Shown piece by piece: positions 25,515 through 34,707 of a stretch of DNA of 64,000 nucleotides. Under the pieces are notes generated by a model, which was given only the letters and a program-made list of their open reading frames with translations, did no database searches and was not told the origin of the DNA. Where the stretch lies: positions 1,488,001 through 1,552,000 of the forward strand of contig NC_013522.1 in the NCBI RefSeq assembly GCF_000024905.1, in the 5' to 3' direction. The DNA is from Thermanaerovibrio acidaminovorans DSM 6589 (GTDB taxonomy: Bacteria; Synergistota; Synergistia; Synergistales; Synergistaceae). Both the position numbers and the translations under genes were made by a program. Every line of letters starts with the position of its first letter. Position 1 is the first letter of the stretch.

Positions 25515-26822
25515 TCACACCCTTCCCAGGTTTCTCACGAACCACATGACCGTTTCGGGGAAGAGGACTATGAGGACCACCGCCAGGAACATGAGGATCA
25601 CGAAGGGGATGACGCTGCGGCATATCTCGTCCATGGGGACGTCCTTGGCGACCCCCTTGAAGTAGTAGAGCCCAAGCCCCACCGGGGGGGTTATGTAGGA
25701 GAGCAGGAGCAGGGAGGAGAACACGATGCCCCACCAGATGGGATCGTAGCCCAGCTCAACCACCGCTGGGGTCAGTATGGGGGTCATGATCATTATTATG
25801 GACACCGGATCGATGAACATCCCCAGCAGGAAGATGATCACCATGGAGAAGGCCACCACCGACACCTTGGCGGCGGGCATGGAGGTGAGGAAGCCCACCA
25901 TGAGGCTTCGGCCCCCTATGCCGCTGAAGACGGAGCTGAAGGCGGACCCGGCGGCCATGATCCAGCAGGCCATGGAGGTCACCTTGAGGGTCACCAGAAG
26001 GGAGTCCCTCAGTATCTCCCGGGAGAGCTTCCGGCGGAACGTGACGTACAGGAGGCTCAGGAAGGCCCCCACGCCGGAGGCCTCGGTGGGGGTGGCCATG
26101 CCGGAGAAGATGGACCCCAGGACCCCGATTATGATGCAAAGGGGTCCCACCAGGAAGCGGAGGGAGGCGATCTTCTCCCCAAGGGGTATATCCTCCTGGA
26201 TCACCGGGACCCGGTCCTTGTGGGTCACGCTGAAGACCACTATGTAGACGATGAAGACCGCGGCCATCACCAGTCCCACACCGACCCCGCCGGCGAAGAG
26301 CTTGCCCACCGAGACCCCCGCCACGGACCCGTAGACGATCATGTTGAAGCTGGGGGGCACCACCTGGGGGAGGCATCCGGAGGCCAACAGGGAGCCGATG
26401 GAGAGCCGCCGGTCGTAGCGGTTCTTCTCCATCACGGGGAACATTATCAGCGCCATGGCGGATATGGCGGCGGCGATGACCCCCGACATGGCCCCTATGA
26501 GGTAGCCGAACAGCACCGCCACGATGGCCAGGGAGCCCCGGACCTTGCCGAAGAAGTCATACAGGGTGGTGAAGAGCTCCTCCGCCACCCCGCTCTTCTC
26601 CAGGATGGCGGACATGAACACGAAGAGGGGCAACGCCACCAGGGCCCAGTTGTTCATCAGGGTCCAGATGCCCTGGAAGACCACGTAGAGCCCTCCCCAT
26701 CCCCAGAAGACCAGGCCGAAGACCATGGAGGTTATGAAGAGGGCGAAGGCCACCGGCAGGTTGATAAGTATCATGCCGAACAGGGCGGCGAACATCACCA
26801 GCGGGGCGTAGGAGTCCCCCAT
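25515..26822 (-). CDS. dctM: TRAP transporter large permease (DctM), second system
   Basis: 435 aa from ATG 26822, which overlaps the small-subunit stop (TGATG). About 12 hydrophobic segments. DctM signatures include FGYLIGAMSGVIAAAISAMALIMFP-like and PPVGLGLYYFKGVAKD regions. It forms the transport channel. Distinct in sequence from the DctM at 10467, so a different substrate is likely. A terminator at 25464-25495 ends the operon. Confidence 0.93.
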   Translation of the reverse strand: MGDSYAPLVMFAALFGMILINLPVAFALFITSMVFGLVFWGWGGLYVVFQGIWTLMNNWALVALPLFVFMSAILEKSGVAEELFTTLYDFFGKVRGSLAIVAVLFGYLIGAMSGVIAAAISAMALIMFPVMEKNRYDRRLSIGSLLASGCLPQVVPPSFNMIVYGSVAGVSVGKLFAGGVGVGLVMAAVFIVYIVVFSVTHKDRVPVIQEDIPLGEKIASLRFLVGPLCIIIGVLGSIFSGMATPTEASGVGAFLSLLYVTFRRKLSREILRDSLLVTLKVTSMACWIMAAGSAFSSVFSGIGGRSLMVGFLTSMPAAKVSVVAFSMVIIFLLGMFIDPVSIIMIMTPILTPAVVELGYDPIWWGIVFSSLLLLSYITPPVGLGLYYFKGVAKDVPMDEICRSVIPFVILMFLAVVLIVLFPETVMWFVRNLGRV

Positions 26823-27325
26823 CACCGCTCACCCCCTTCCGCCGCCTCCCGGTCCTTGAACCGGTGGACCAGGAGGGACAGGGCCTGGGCCCCCATGAGG
26901 GCCACCCCCAGGACCGGGACCCACTTTAGCCACCAGATGGGGGGGGCGAAGACCACCCCTAGGCTGGAGTCCACCTCCCTCTGTATGTAGGAGTCGTAGG
27001 CTATGGGGAGGTTTATGTAGAGGATCACCCCGCAGCAAAGGGCTATTATCCCCAGGTTGAGCACGTCCAATGCCTTCCTCAAGGGCTTGGGGAGCCGGTT
27101 GTAGACTATGTCCACCGAAACGTGCCCCCCCTCGAGAAGGGTGTAGGCTCCCCCCACGACGAACATTATCCCGTACATCCAGACCGACAGGAACATGGCC
27201 CTCACGTCCGCCCGGCCCACGAAGTACCTGACCGTGACGCCGTAGACCACCACCGCCACCACCGCCAGGGTAAGGTACATGAGGCACCTTCCCACCGAGC
27301 GGCTGAGACCGTCAATGAAGTTCAA
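26822..27325 (-). CDS. dctQ: TRAP transporter small permease (DctQ), second system
   Basis: 167 aa from TTG 27325, preceded by the full SD GGAGGTGAT. The frame stays open to 27385 without a better start. Four hydrophobic helices. DctQ features include YGIMFVVGGAYTLLEGGHVSVDIVY. It ends in a charged tail. It overlaps dctM by one base and follows dctP at 78 bp. Confidence 0.88.
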   Translation of the reverse strand: MNFIDGLSRSVGRCLMYLTLAVVAVVVYGVTVRYFVGRADVRAMFLSVWMYGIMFVVGGAYTLLEGGHVSVDIVYNRLPKPLRKALDVLNLGIIALCCGVILYINLPIAYDSYIQREVDSSLGVVFAPPIWWLKWVPVLGVALMGAQALSLLVHRFKDREAAEGGER

Positions 27326-27403
27326 CTTATCACCTCCATGGGATAGAGGACCTGGATGGGGGGCGGAGGGGAGGCCAGGCACCACCTCTCCGCCAGGGGA
27401 GAA

Positions 27404-28477
27404 CTACTTGATCTGCTTGGCCAGGGCGTCGCTCCACTTGGTGTAGCCCAGCTTCTTCCAGAGCTCTACGAGGCGCCGGCAGTACTCCTTGGCGTCCGGG
27501 GACTTGGCGGAGTAGCCCGACAGGATCTTAGCGCTCACCTCGATCACCTTGTCCTGGTCCTCCTTGGGGAGCTGGGTCACCTTGGCCCCCGCCTTTATCC
27601 ACTTGTCCTTGTAGGTCTTGTTGAGCTTGGCCAGGTGGTCCGCCCCCCACTTGTAGGCCTCGTCGCAGGCCTCCTGGATGGCCTTCTGGTGCTCCTTGGG
27701 GAGCTTCTCCCAGACCTTGGGGTTCACCACCAGGAAGGCGTGCACCGTGGCCTCGCTGTGGAGGTTGACCCCCTTGGTGGGCTCCAGCACGTTCTTGGCC
27801 ACCTCGTGGAAGCCAAGCTTATAGTTGGCGGTGTAGTCGGTCCACTCCAGGCCATCGATGGTGCCCAGCTGCAGGGCCTGATAGAGCTCTCCTGCAGGGA
27901 GCATCATGGCCTGGGCGCCAATGGCGGTGTAGAACTCCGCCGCCATGCCGGAGGCCCGGAAGATCCGTCCCTTAAGGTCCTTGAGGGAGGACATGGGACG
28001 GCGGGAGACCAGGATCTCCGGCTCCCCGTAGACCATGGGGGCTATGTAGCGGACCCCGAAGCGGCCGAAGCTACGCTCCAACAGGTCCTTGGTGGCGTCC
28101 ACCTGGGCCTTCTGGTCCCTGAGGTCGAACATGGGCCCCGGGCGTCCCCCCGCCAGGGCCATCACCGGGTCCTGGGCGGCCTTGTAGTTGGGGTAGAAGA
28201 TGGACATCTCCACCACGCCCCGGGAGGTGGCCTCCAGGATCTCCGTCACCGGGAAGCCCAGCTCCCCCGCCTGGAAGGCATCGATGCGGACCTTGCCGCC
28301 GGTCTTCTTCCAGACCAGCTGGCGGAAGTGATCTATCACGTCGAAGGCGGAGTCCCCCTTGAGGTAGAAGGTGGCCATCTTGAACTTGTACTCCTCCGCC
28401 GCCAGGGCCCCACCGCAGAGGGCCCCCAGGGCCACCAGGGCAACACACAGGGTCAGCAACAGCTTGATACGCTTCAT
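27404..28477 (-). CDS. dctP: TRAP transporter substrate-binding protein (DctP), second system
   Basis: 357 aa from ATG 28477 with a signal peptide (MKRIKLLLTLCVALVALG ... ALA). The family's VWKKTGGKVRIDAFQAGELG and ALQLGTIDGLEWTDYTANY segments are visible. The latter resembles binding proteins for keto acids and related monocarboxylates (TakP-like), but specificity is not certain. First gene of the second TRAP operon. The 355-bp region upstream separates it from divergent arcA. Confidence 0.92.
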   Translation of the reverse strand: MKRIKLLLTLCVALVALGALCGGALAAEEYKFKMATFYLKGDSAFDVIDHFRQLVWKKTGGKVRIDAFQAGELGFPVTEILEATSRGVVEMSIFYPNYKAAQDPVMALAGGRPGPMFDLRDQKAQVDATKDLLERSFGRFGVRYIAPMVYGEPEILVSRRPMSSLKDLKGRIFRASGMAAEFYTAIGAQAMMLPAGELYQALQLGTIDGLEWTDYTANYKLGFHEVAKNVLEPTKGVNLHSEATVHAFLVVNPKVWEKLPKEHQKAIQEACDEAYKWGADHLAKLNKTYKDKWIKAGAKVTQLPKEDQDKVIEVSAKILSGYSAKSPDAKEYCRRLVELWKKLGYTKWSDALAKQIK

Positions 28478-28614
28478 CTCACGGATCACTCCTTCCTGGC
28501 ATGGACGAAACTCACCCGAGGGACAGAACGCTCGATTTGAAGACCCGGACTCGGCTAGATGTCGCCCCCACCTCCTTGCAGGCGGACTGTTGCAAATTGT
28601 ATATCGTAGACATC

Positions 28615-28644
28615 AAGCTAGCACATTCGATTTAATCATGTCAA
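28615..28644 (-). promoter_or_regulatory. Candidate promoter of second TRAP operon
   Basis: Minus strand: a consensus -35 TTGACA (28639-28644), 18-bp spacer, then TAGCTT (28615-28620), a weak -10. In the rest of the 28478-28832 gap, a plus-strand TTGACA at 28738-28743 could be the -35 of arcA, but no convincing -10 follows at 16-18 bp. Confidence 0.4.
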
Positions 28645-28832
28645 GGAGAGAAGGATTAACCGGGGCCTGCGCACCCCGGGGAGTCATCAGAACTCAAAAT
28701 TGGTTTTAAAATCATGCCAACCGGCACTATAAACTCATTGACAATACAGGTTTATTTGATAAGGTTATGCCCGTGGCCGATCCACCAGGAGAGGCCCAAA
28801 AAACCAAATACCTTAAGTAAGGAGGAGTAAAA

Positions 28833-30065
28833 TTGAAGCCTTCACCCCTAAAGGTAACGTCGGAAATAGGGCGCCTTCGGTCGGTTCTCCTGCACCGGCC
28901 CGGCAAGGAGGTTGAGAACCTCACCCCGGACCTGATGGCCCGTCTTCTCTTCGACGACATACCCTACCTCAAGATAGCCCAGGAGGAGCACGACGCCTTC
29001 GCCAAGGTCCTTAGGGACAACGGCTCCGAGGTCCTCTACCTGGAGGACCTGGCGGCGGAGGCCCTGGAGGACCGGGCGGTCCGGGAGCAGTTCATCGACG
29101 AGTACCTGGCGGAGGCCAACATCCAGGGGGACGGCACCCGGGCGGTGCTCCGGGACTTCTTCCTCTCCATGGACGTGAAGCCCATGGTGCTCCAGACCAT
29201 GGCGGGGGTCCGACGAACCGAGCTCCCCAGGGAGGAGCTAAAGTTTATGTCCCTGGCGGATCGCATCGACACCGACAACCCCCTGGTGGTGGACCCCATG
29301 CCCAACCTCTACTTCACCCGGGATCCCTTCGCCACCATCGGCACCGGAATCACCCTCAACCACATGAGGACCGAGACCCGAAACCGGGAGACCCTCTACG
29401 CCAAGTACATCTTCAACCATCACCCCAAGTTCAAGGGATGCGACGTCCCCTTCTGGTATGACCGCACGGAGACCACCTCCATCGAGGGGGGCGACGAGCT
29501 GGTCCTGAGCCCCAACGTTCTGGCCATAGGCATCTCCGAGAGGACCGACGCGGCCTCCATCGAGAAGCTGGCCCGCAAGCTGTTCAGCGACGACCGGAGC
29601 ACCTTCAAGCAGATCCTGGCCTTCAACATCCCCAAGAAGAGGGCCTTCATGCACCTGGACACGGTGTTCACCATGGTTGACCGGGACAAGTTCACCATCC
29701 ACCCCGAGATAGAGGGTCCGCTGCAGGTCTTCTCCATCACTCCCTCCTGCTGCGGCATCAACATAGAGGAGGAGCGCTCCACCCTGGAGAACGTGCTGGC
29801 CAAGGCGCTGGACATCCCCAAGGTGACCCTGATCCGCTGCGCCGGCGGGGACCCCATCGACGCCCCCAGGGAGCAGTGGAACGACGGCTCCAACACCCTG
29901 GCCATCGCCCCCGGCGAGGTGGTGGTCTACTCCAGGAACTACGTCACCAACCAGATCCTCCAGGACAAAGGGATAGTGACCCACATAGTCCCCAGCTCCG
30001 AGCTCTCCAGGGGCAGGGGAGGCCCCAGGTGCATGAGCATGCCCCTGGTGCGGGAGGACCTGTAA
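28833..30065 (+). CDS. arcA: Arginine deiminase
   Basis: 410 aa, standard length. Active-site features: FTRDPF (Asp binding the guanidinium), Glu in SIEGGDEL, His in [10 protein letters not shown], and nucleophilic Cys in [10 protein letters not shown] near the C-terminus. It hydrolyses arginine to citrulline and ammonia, the first step of the ATP-yielding arginine deiminase pathway. It starts with TTG behind AAGGAGGAG. It is followed by arcD, separated by two hairpins. arcB and arcC are not in this window, so citrulline processing must be encoded elsewhere. Confidence 0.97.
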   Translation: MKPSPLKVTSEIGRLRSVLLHRPGKEVENLTPDLMARLLFDDIPYLKIAQEEHDAFAKVLRDNGSEVLYLEDLAAEALEDRAVREQFIDEYLAEANIQGDGTRAVLRDFFLSMDVKPMVLQTMAGVRRTELPREELKFMSLADRIDTDNPLVVDPMPNLYFTRDPFATIGTGITLNHMRTETRNRETLYAKYIFNHHPKFKGCDVPFWYDRTETTSIEGGDELVLSPNVLAIGISERTDAASIEKLARKLFSDDRSTFKQILAFNIPKKRAFMHLDTVFTMVDRDKFTIHPEIEGPLQVFSITPSCCGINIEEERSTLENVLAKALDIPKVTLIRCAGGDPIDAPREQWNDGSNTLAIAPGEVVVYSRNYVTNQILQDKGIVTHIVPSSELSRGRGGPRCMSMPLVREDL

Positions 30066-30076
30066 CTCAAGCCCAT

Positions 30077-30133
30077 AACCCCCACAGGGGTTACCGCATA
30101 GATCCGTGCCCCCTCCAGCCGGAGGGGGCACGG
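30077..30133 (+). other. Two hairpins between arcA and arcD
   Basis: AACCCC/GGGGTT at 30077-30092 and a perfect 13-bp stem with AGCC loop at 30104-30133. No T run follows, so read-through into arcD is expected. They may protect the arcA message or attenuate arcD, like the hairpin between dctP and dctQ. Confidence 0.6.
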
Positions 30134-30188
30134 CGATCCGCTGGACTCGATTCAGCATGCTGAAAAACCGAAAGGAACGGTGAGATCC

Positions 30189-31607
30189 ATGTCCGACAAG
30201 AAGCTAGGTCTCTTCTCCCTGGTGGCCCTGGTCATCGGGTCCATGATAGGGGCAGGGGTCTTCTCCCTCCCCTCCGACATAGCCCGCTCCGCCGGCCCGG
30301 GGGCCATCGCCCTGGGATGGCTCATAACCGGCATAGGCATGATCGCCCTGGCGCTGACATACCAGGCGCTGGCCAACCGCAAGCCCGAGCTGGATGGGGG
30401 CATCTACAGCTACGCCAAGGCGGGCTTCGGGGACTTCATCGGCTTCAACTCCGCCTGGGGCTACTGGCTAAGCGCCTGGCTGGGCAACGTGGCCTTCCTG
30501 GTCCTCCTCTTCGAAGCCATCGCCTACTTCTTCCCCGTATTCGAGAACAAGACCATGGCGGTGCTGGGCGCCTCGGTGATCCTCTGGGGCATCCACTTCC
30601 TGGTGCTACGGGGCGTCCGAGACGCGGCCATCGTCAACCTCATAACCACCGTTGGCAAGCTGGTGCCCATCATCTTCTTCGCCATCGTGGCGGTGATCAG
30701 CTTCAAGGCTGACATATTCAACGCGGACTTCTGGGGCACCGGCGGCGGCTTCGACATGGCCAAGGTTATGGAGCAGGTCCGGAGCACCATGATGGTCACC
30801 CTCTGGGTCTTCATCGGCGTCGAGGGAGCGGTGGTCCTCTCCGGCCGGGCGGAGCGCAAGTCCGACGTGGGTAAGGCCACGGTGCTGGGCCTGGTGGCCA
30901 CCCTGGCCCTCTACGTGATCATCTCCCTGGCCTCCCTGGGGGTCATGCCCAAGGATGAGCTCACCAAGCTGGCCAACCCCACCACCGCCTACATCCTGAA
31001 GAGCGTGGTGGGCAACTGGGGGGCCACCCTGATCAACCTGGGGCTCATCATATCCCTCTCGGGGGCCACCCTTGGCTGGACCTTGCTGGCGGCGGAGATA
31101 CCCTACGTGGCCGCCAAGGACAAGGTGCTCCCCTCCTTCTTCGCCAAGGAGAACGAGAACAAGGCCCCGGTCAACTCCCTCTGGATAACCAATGGGCTCA
31201 TCCAGCTATTCCTCATAATCACCCTCTTCTCTGAGAGCACCTACCAGGCCCTCTACACCATCGCCAGCGCCGCCATCCTGGTCCCATACCTATTCAGCGC
31301 CCTCTACCAGCTGAAGCTGTCCTCCACCGGAGAGGGCTACGCCAGCGGCGAGTCCAAGGCCTTCGAGCTCTTCATCAGTGCCGTGGCGTCCGTCTACGCC
31401 CTGTGGCTCATCTACGCGGCGGGGCTGGAGTACCTGCTCATGTGCGCCATCCTCTACGCCCCGGGAGCCATCTTCTACTGGAAGGCCAAGAGGGAAGCGG
31501 GAGCAAAGGCCTTTGGCCCCATAGAGACCGTCCTCCTCATGGGACTGATGGCTGCGGCGGTGACCGCCATCTACCTCATGTCCAAGGGAGTCATAAGCCC
31601 CCTCTAA
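30189..31607 (+). CDS. arcD: Arginine/ornithine antiporter, APC family
   Basis: About 472 aa from ATG 30189 with roughly 12 to 13 hydrophobic segments. The APC signature IGSMIGAGVFSLPSDIA lies near the N-terminus, and AWGYWLSAWLGNVAFLV and IGVEGAVVLSGRAE are typical of basic amino-acid/polyamine antiporters (ArcD/LysP class). It would exchange external arginine for ornithine at the inner membrane, supporting the upstream deiminase. GTG 30180 is an alternative start. Confidence 0.93.
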   Translation: MSDKKLGLFSLVALVIGSMIGAGVFSLPSDIARSAGPGAIALGWLITGIGMIALALTYQALANRKPELDGGIYSYAKAGFGDFIGFNSAWGYWLSAWLGNVAFLVLLFEAIAYFFPVFENKTMAVLGASVILWGIHFLVLRGVRDAAIVNLITTVGKLVPIIFFAIVAVISFKADIFNADFWGTGGGFDMAKVMEQVRSTMMVTLWVFIGVEGAVVLSGRAERKSDVGKATVLGLVATLALYVIISLASLGVMPKDELTKLANPTTAYILKSVVGNWGATLINLGLIISLSGATLGWTLLAAEIPYVAAKDKVLPSFFAKENENKAPVNSLWITNGLIQLFLIITLFSESTYQALYTIASAAILVPYLFSALYQLKLSSTGEGYASGESKAFELFISAVASVYALWLIYAAGLEYLLMCAILYAPGAIFYWKAKREAGAKAFGPIETVLLMGLMAAAVTAIYLMSKGVISPL

Positions 31608-31641
31608 GGGCAAGGAGAAGCGTCAAAGACAGGACACTGGC

Positions 31642-31670
31642 AGGGGCCCCGGGAATTTCCCGGGGCCCCT
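31642..31670. terminator. Bidirectional hairpin between convergent arcD and ptsG
   Basis: AGGGGCCCCGGGAA (31642-31655) is an exact complement of 31657-31670. It is positioned between convergent genes and followed only by CTTA, so termination would rely on stem strength alone. Confidence 0.55.
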
Positions 31671-31694
31671 CTTACAGCACCTGACTTCGACTAC

Positions 31695-33674
31695 CTACAG
31701 GGTGACCTCCACCGCGTCCTCACCGGCATTCACCTTCTCCTTGGCGATCCTGACCGAACCGCCCTCCTTCAGGTTGGTGAAGATCACCGGGGTGATCACC
31801 GACGGGGCCTTCTGACCTATCACGTTCAGGTCCGCCTCCAGGATGAGCTGCCCCTTCTTTACCCGATCCCCCTGGGACACGTGGGCCACGAAGCCCTCGC
31901 CGTTCAGCTTCACCGTGTCTATTCCAACGTGGACCAGCACCTCCACCCCCTGATCGGACACTATCCCTAAGGCGTGCTTGGTGGGGAAGATCAAGGTCAC
32001 CTTGCCGTCCACCGGGGAGAGCACCTTGCCGTCCTGGGGCACCACCGCGAAACCGTCCCCCACCATCCTCTCGCTGAAGGTCTTGTCCGGCACCTGGGAA
32101 AGGTCCACCAGCTTGCCCGCCATGGGGGAGGCCACGGACACGGTCTGCCGCTTGGGGGATCCCACCAGGTGCAGGATCTCCTCCTTGATCGCCTCCGAGG
32201 CGGTGCCGAAGATGGCCTGGAAGTTCCGGTCCACCTGCATGACCCCCGTGGCGCCCAGGGCCTTAAGCGCCTCCTTGTCCACCATCTTGGGGTCCCTGAC
32301 GGATATCCTAAGCCTGGTTATGCAGGCGTCCAGCTTGTCCAGGTTGCCCGCCCCGCCCAGGGCCTCCAGCACCTTGCCCGCCAGCTCAGTGTTGGACCTG
32401 GAGGAGGAAACACCGTTGGACTCCTGCACGTCCTCCCTGCCGGGGGTCTTCAGGTCGAAGAAACGGATGAAGAAGGTAAATATGGCGTAGTAGGCCACCG
32501 CGAAGCAGAGCCCCACCAGCACCGCCACGTACCACCTCTCCTTGCCGGGCAGGATGCCGAAGAGGGCGAAATCGATGGCTCCGCCGGAGAAGGTGTAGCC
32601 CAGGTGGATCTTAAGGATGTAGAGGATGAGGAACGAGAGCCCGTCCAGGGCGGCGTGGATGAAGTAGAGGAGCGGAGAGGCAAAGAGGAAGGAGAACTCG
32701 ATGGGCTCCGTTATGCCGGTGAGGAACGAGGTGAGCGCCGCGGAGGCCAGAAGCCCACCCACCAGCTTCCGGTTCTCCGGCTTGGCGTTCTGGTATATGG
32801 CCAGCGCCGCTGCGGGGAGCCCGAACATCATTATGGGGAACTCGCCCCCCAGGAAGAACCCGGCGGTGAGGGGCACCCCGTCCTTCAGCTGGGCAAAGAA
32901 GATGTTGATGTCCCCCCGGATCACCTGCCCCGCCAGGTTGGTGTACTCACCGAACTCGAACCAGAAGGGGGCGTAGAAGATGTGGTGAAGGCCGAAGGGG
33001 ATCAGTAGCCTCTTGATCATACCGAACATGAAAACCGCAAGGGGCATGGCGGACCCCATGATGGCGCCAGAGAAGCCGTTGAGCCCCCTCTGGGCGAAGG
33101 GCCAGAGGAAGAACATGACGATCCCCAGGAGGAACCCGGCGAAGGCGCTGGCTATGGGGACGAACCGCTTGCCGGCGAAGAAGCCCAGGAACTGGGGCAA
33201 CTCTATCTTGTAGAACCGGTCGTAGCACCAGGCCCCCACCAGGCCGCAAAGGATGCCCCCGAAGACCCCGGTCTGCAGGGTGGGGATCCCCATGACCAGC
33301 GCGTAGGCGGGGTTGTTCCCCTTGAGTACCATGTCGACCGTGAAGTCCCCTATGGCGCTCATGGTGGAGTTCATCACCAGGAAGCAAACGATGGAGGCCA
33401 ACGCCGCCACCCCGGAGAGGCCCGTCAGCCCCACCGCAACACCCACCGCGAAGAGGAGCGGCAGGTTGGAGAACACCACCCCACCCGCGGAGGCCATCAC
33501 GTTGGCCAGCTTGCTCCACCCGGGCCCCGCCAGGAACGGGGCCATCTCCAACACCGTAGGGCTCTTGAGGCTGAAACCGATGGCCAACAGGAAACCCGCC
33601 GCGGGCAGTATGGCCACCGGCAACATAAGTGCCTGCCCTATCCGCTGAAGCTTACTGAACGAATCCTTCAACAC
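31695..33674 (-). CDS. ptsG: PTS glucose-type transporter, EIICBA
   Basis: 659 aa, a three-domain fusion. EIIC (about 1-390, some 8-10 membrane helices, GITEPIEFSFLFASPLLY motif) moves the sugar. EIIB (about 410-490) carries the phospho-Cys in LDACITRLR. EIIA (about 505-640) has the His in VEVLVHVGIDTV. It imports and phosphorylates glucose or a related hexose. It starts with GTG at 33674 behind GGGGGGAT. Expression is likely controlled by the leader RAT/terminator (33705-33774) and the BglG-type antiterminator encoded just upstream. Exact sugar is not certain (glucose, maltose-type and GlcNAc-type share this layout). Confidence 0.95.
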   Translation of the reverse strand: MLKDSFSKLQRIGQALMLPVAILPAAGFLLAIGFSLKSPTVLEMAPFLAGPGWSKLANVMASAGGVVFSNLPLLFAVGVAVGLTGLSGVAALASIVCFLVMNSTMSAIGDFTVDMVLKGNNPAYALVMGIPTLQTGVFGGILCGLVGAWCYDRFYKIELPQFLGFFAGKRFVPIASAFAGFLLGIVMFFLWPFAQRGLNGFSGAIMGSAMPLAVFMFGMIKRLLIPFGLHHIFYAPFWFEFGEYTNLAGQVIRGDINIFFAQLKDGVPLTAGFFLGGEFPIMMFGLPAAALAIYQNAKPENRKLVGGLLASAALTSFLTGITEPIEFSFLFASPLLYFIHAALDGLSFLILYILKIHLGYTFSGGAIDFALFGILPGKERWYVAVLVGLCFAVAYYAIFTFFIRFFDLKTPGREDVQESNGVSSSRSNTELAGKVLEALGGAGNLDKLDACITRLRISVRDPKMVDKEALKALGATGVMQVDRNFQAIFGTASEAIKEEILHLVGSPKRQTVSVASPMAGKLVDLSQVPDKTFSERMVGDGFAVVPQDGKVLSPVDGKVTLIFPTKHALGIVSDQGVEVLVHVGIDTVKLNGEGFVAHVSQGDRVKKGQLILEADLNVIGQKAPSVITPVIFTNLKEGGSVRIAKEKVNAGEDAVEVTL

Positions 33675-33704
33675 GCTTCATCCCCCCTGGATGAATAGGA
33701 TAAG

Positions 33705-33774
33705 AAAAAAGGGCATGAGCGAAACGGCGCCCTTGGCGCCGCCCCGCTCATGCCCGCAAGACCGGTAACACGCG
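33705..33774 (-). promoter_or_regulatory. RAT antiterminator site overlapping a leader terminator of ptsG
   Basis: On the minus strand a terminator stem pairs GGGCATGAGCG (33755-33745) with CGCTCATGCCC (33721-33711), with an inner GGCGCC/GGCGCC stem, then TTTTTT (33710-33705). Just before and overlapping the first arm, positions 33774-33746 read as a 29-nt ribonucleic antiterminator-like element with the TGTTACyG...TGCrGGCA core known from BglG/LicT/SacY targets. The two structures share bases, so they are mutually exclusive. Confidence 0.75.
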
Positions 33775-33807
33775 AAGCAAATGCCTTGTATGTTAGTTTA
33801 TCTTCGG

Positions 33808-34665
33808 TTACTTATCTCGCTGTTTGGAATTATACAGCCTATGGATGTGGATGGTCAAGTATACCACCTCCGCGGGAGGTATGGGCCTGTCCAGGGCGTT
33901 CCTCATGTACAGGCACAGCTTAAGGGCTATGCCGTAGGGGACCGGGTTCTCCCTCTTCATGGTCTCCTCCAGAGTGGAGATGGGATCACCCTCCAGATCC
34001 CCCTCGATCCCCCCCTCCACCCGGTCGATGGAGAAGCTGAGATGCCTTATGAACCGCATGTAGTGGGGACTCAGCCGGTCCAGCCTGAACCCCAGGGACT
34101 CCTCGGTGATGGCCACCAGCTCGGATATGACCCGGTTCTTCCAGGCCACCCGCCCAAGGTCCTCTCCCCCCATGGCGCTGTGAACGTGCAGCGCGACGAA
34201 GGCCGCCTCGTCATCGGGCATGTCCAGGTGGACCTCCTCGGAAAGCCACCTAAGCATGGCCTGGGAGGCGGCGTGCTCCTTGGGGTACATGGCCGCCACC
34301 TCCCGGGCGAAGGGGTTCCGCACCGCTATCCCCTCCCGGAGACGCTTCACCGCGAAGAACAGGTGGTCCGTTAGGCTCGCATGGATCCGCTCCCCCAGAG
34401 GCACCCCCAGGTGATCCTCCATTATGGCTATCCCCTGGGCCACCAGGGCGGCGAAGGAGCCGTCGATCTCCGCCAGCACCTTGGCGTAGCGGAGCCGCTC
34501 CTTGGGATCCTTGAGTACGAACACCTTCTCCGCCCACGACTCCTCCACCGGATCCCCAACCTTGCGGCCGAAACCTATCCCCCGGCCCACCAGGACAGTC
34601 TCCCATCCGGAGGCGTGAGAGGCTATAACCACGTTGTTGTTGAGGACCTTGCTCACCCTAAGCAT
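33808..34665 (-). CDS. BglG/LicT/GlcT-family transcription antiterminator
   Basis: 285 aa. An N-terminal RNA-binding CAT domain (residues 1-57, MLRVSKVLNNNVVIASH ... GRGIGFGRKVGD) is followed by two PTS regulation domains. Their conserved His residues are visible (TDHLFFAVKR, FVALHVHSA, RHLSFSI, YLTIHIHRLY). Phosphorylation by PTS proteins would switch RNA binding. It lies immediately upstream of ptsG, whose leader carries a matching RAT/terminator. Binding would open ptsG expression when sugar is present. SD GGGGG precedes ATG 34665. It may also be read through from mgtE (42 bp upstream). Confidence 0.93.
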   Translation of the reverse strand: MLRVSKVLNNNVVIASHASGWETVLVGRGIGFGRKVGDPVEESWAEKVFVLKDPKERLRYAKVLAEIDGSFAALVAQGIAIMEDHLGVPLGERIHASLTDHLFFAVKRLREGIAVRNPFAREVAAMYPKEHAASQAMLRWLSEEVHLDMPDDEAAFVALHVHSAMGGEDLGRVAWKNRVISELVAITEESLGFRLDRLSPHYMRFIRHLSFSIDRVEGGIEGDLEGDPISTLEETMKRENPVPYGIALKLCLYMRNALDRPIPPAEVVYLTIHIHRLYNSKQRDK

Positions 34666-34707
34666 GACGAGCCCCCTTCATGAAGGGTAGATGATCTCAG
34701 CCCCTTA

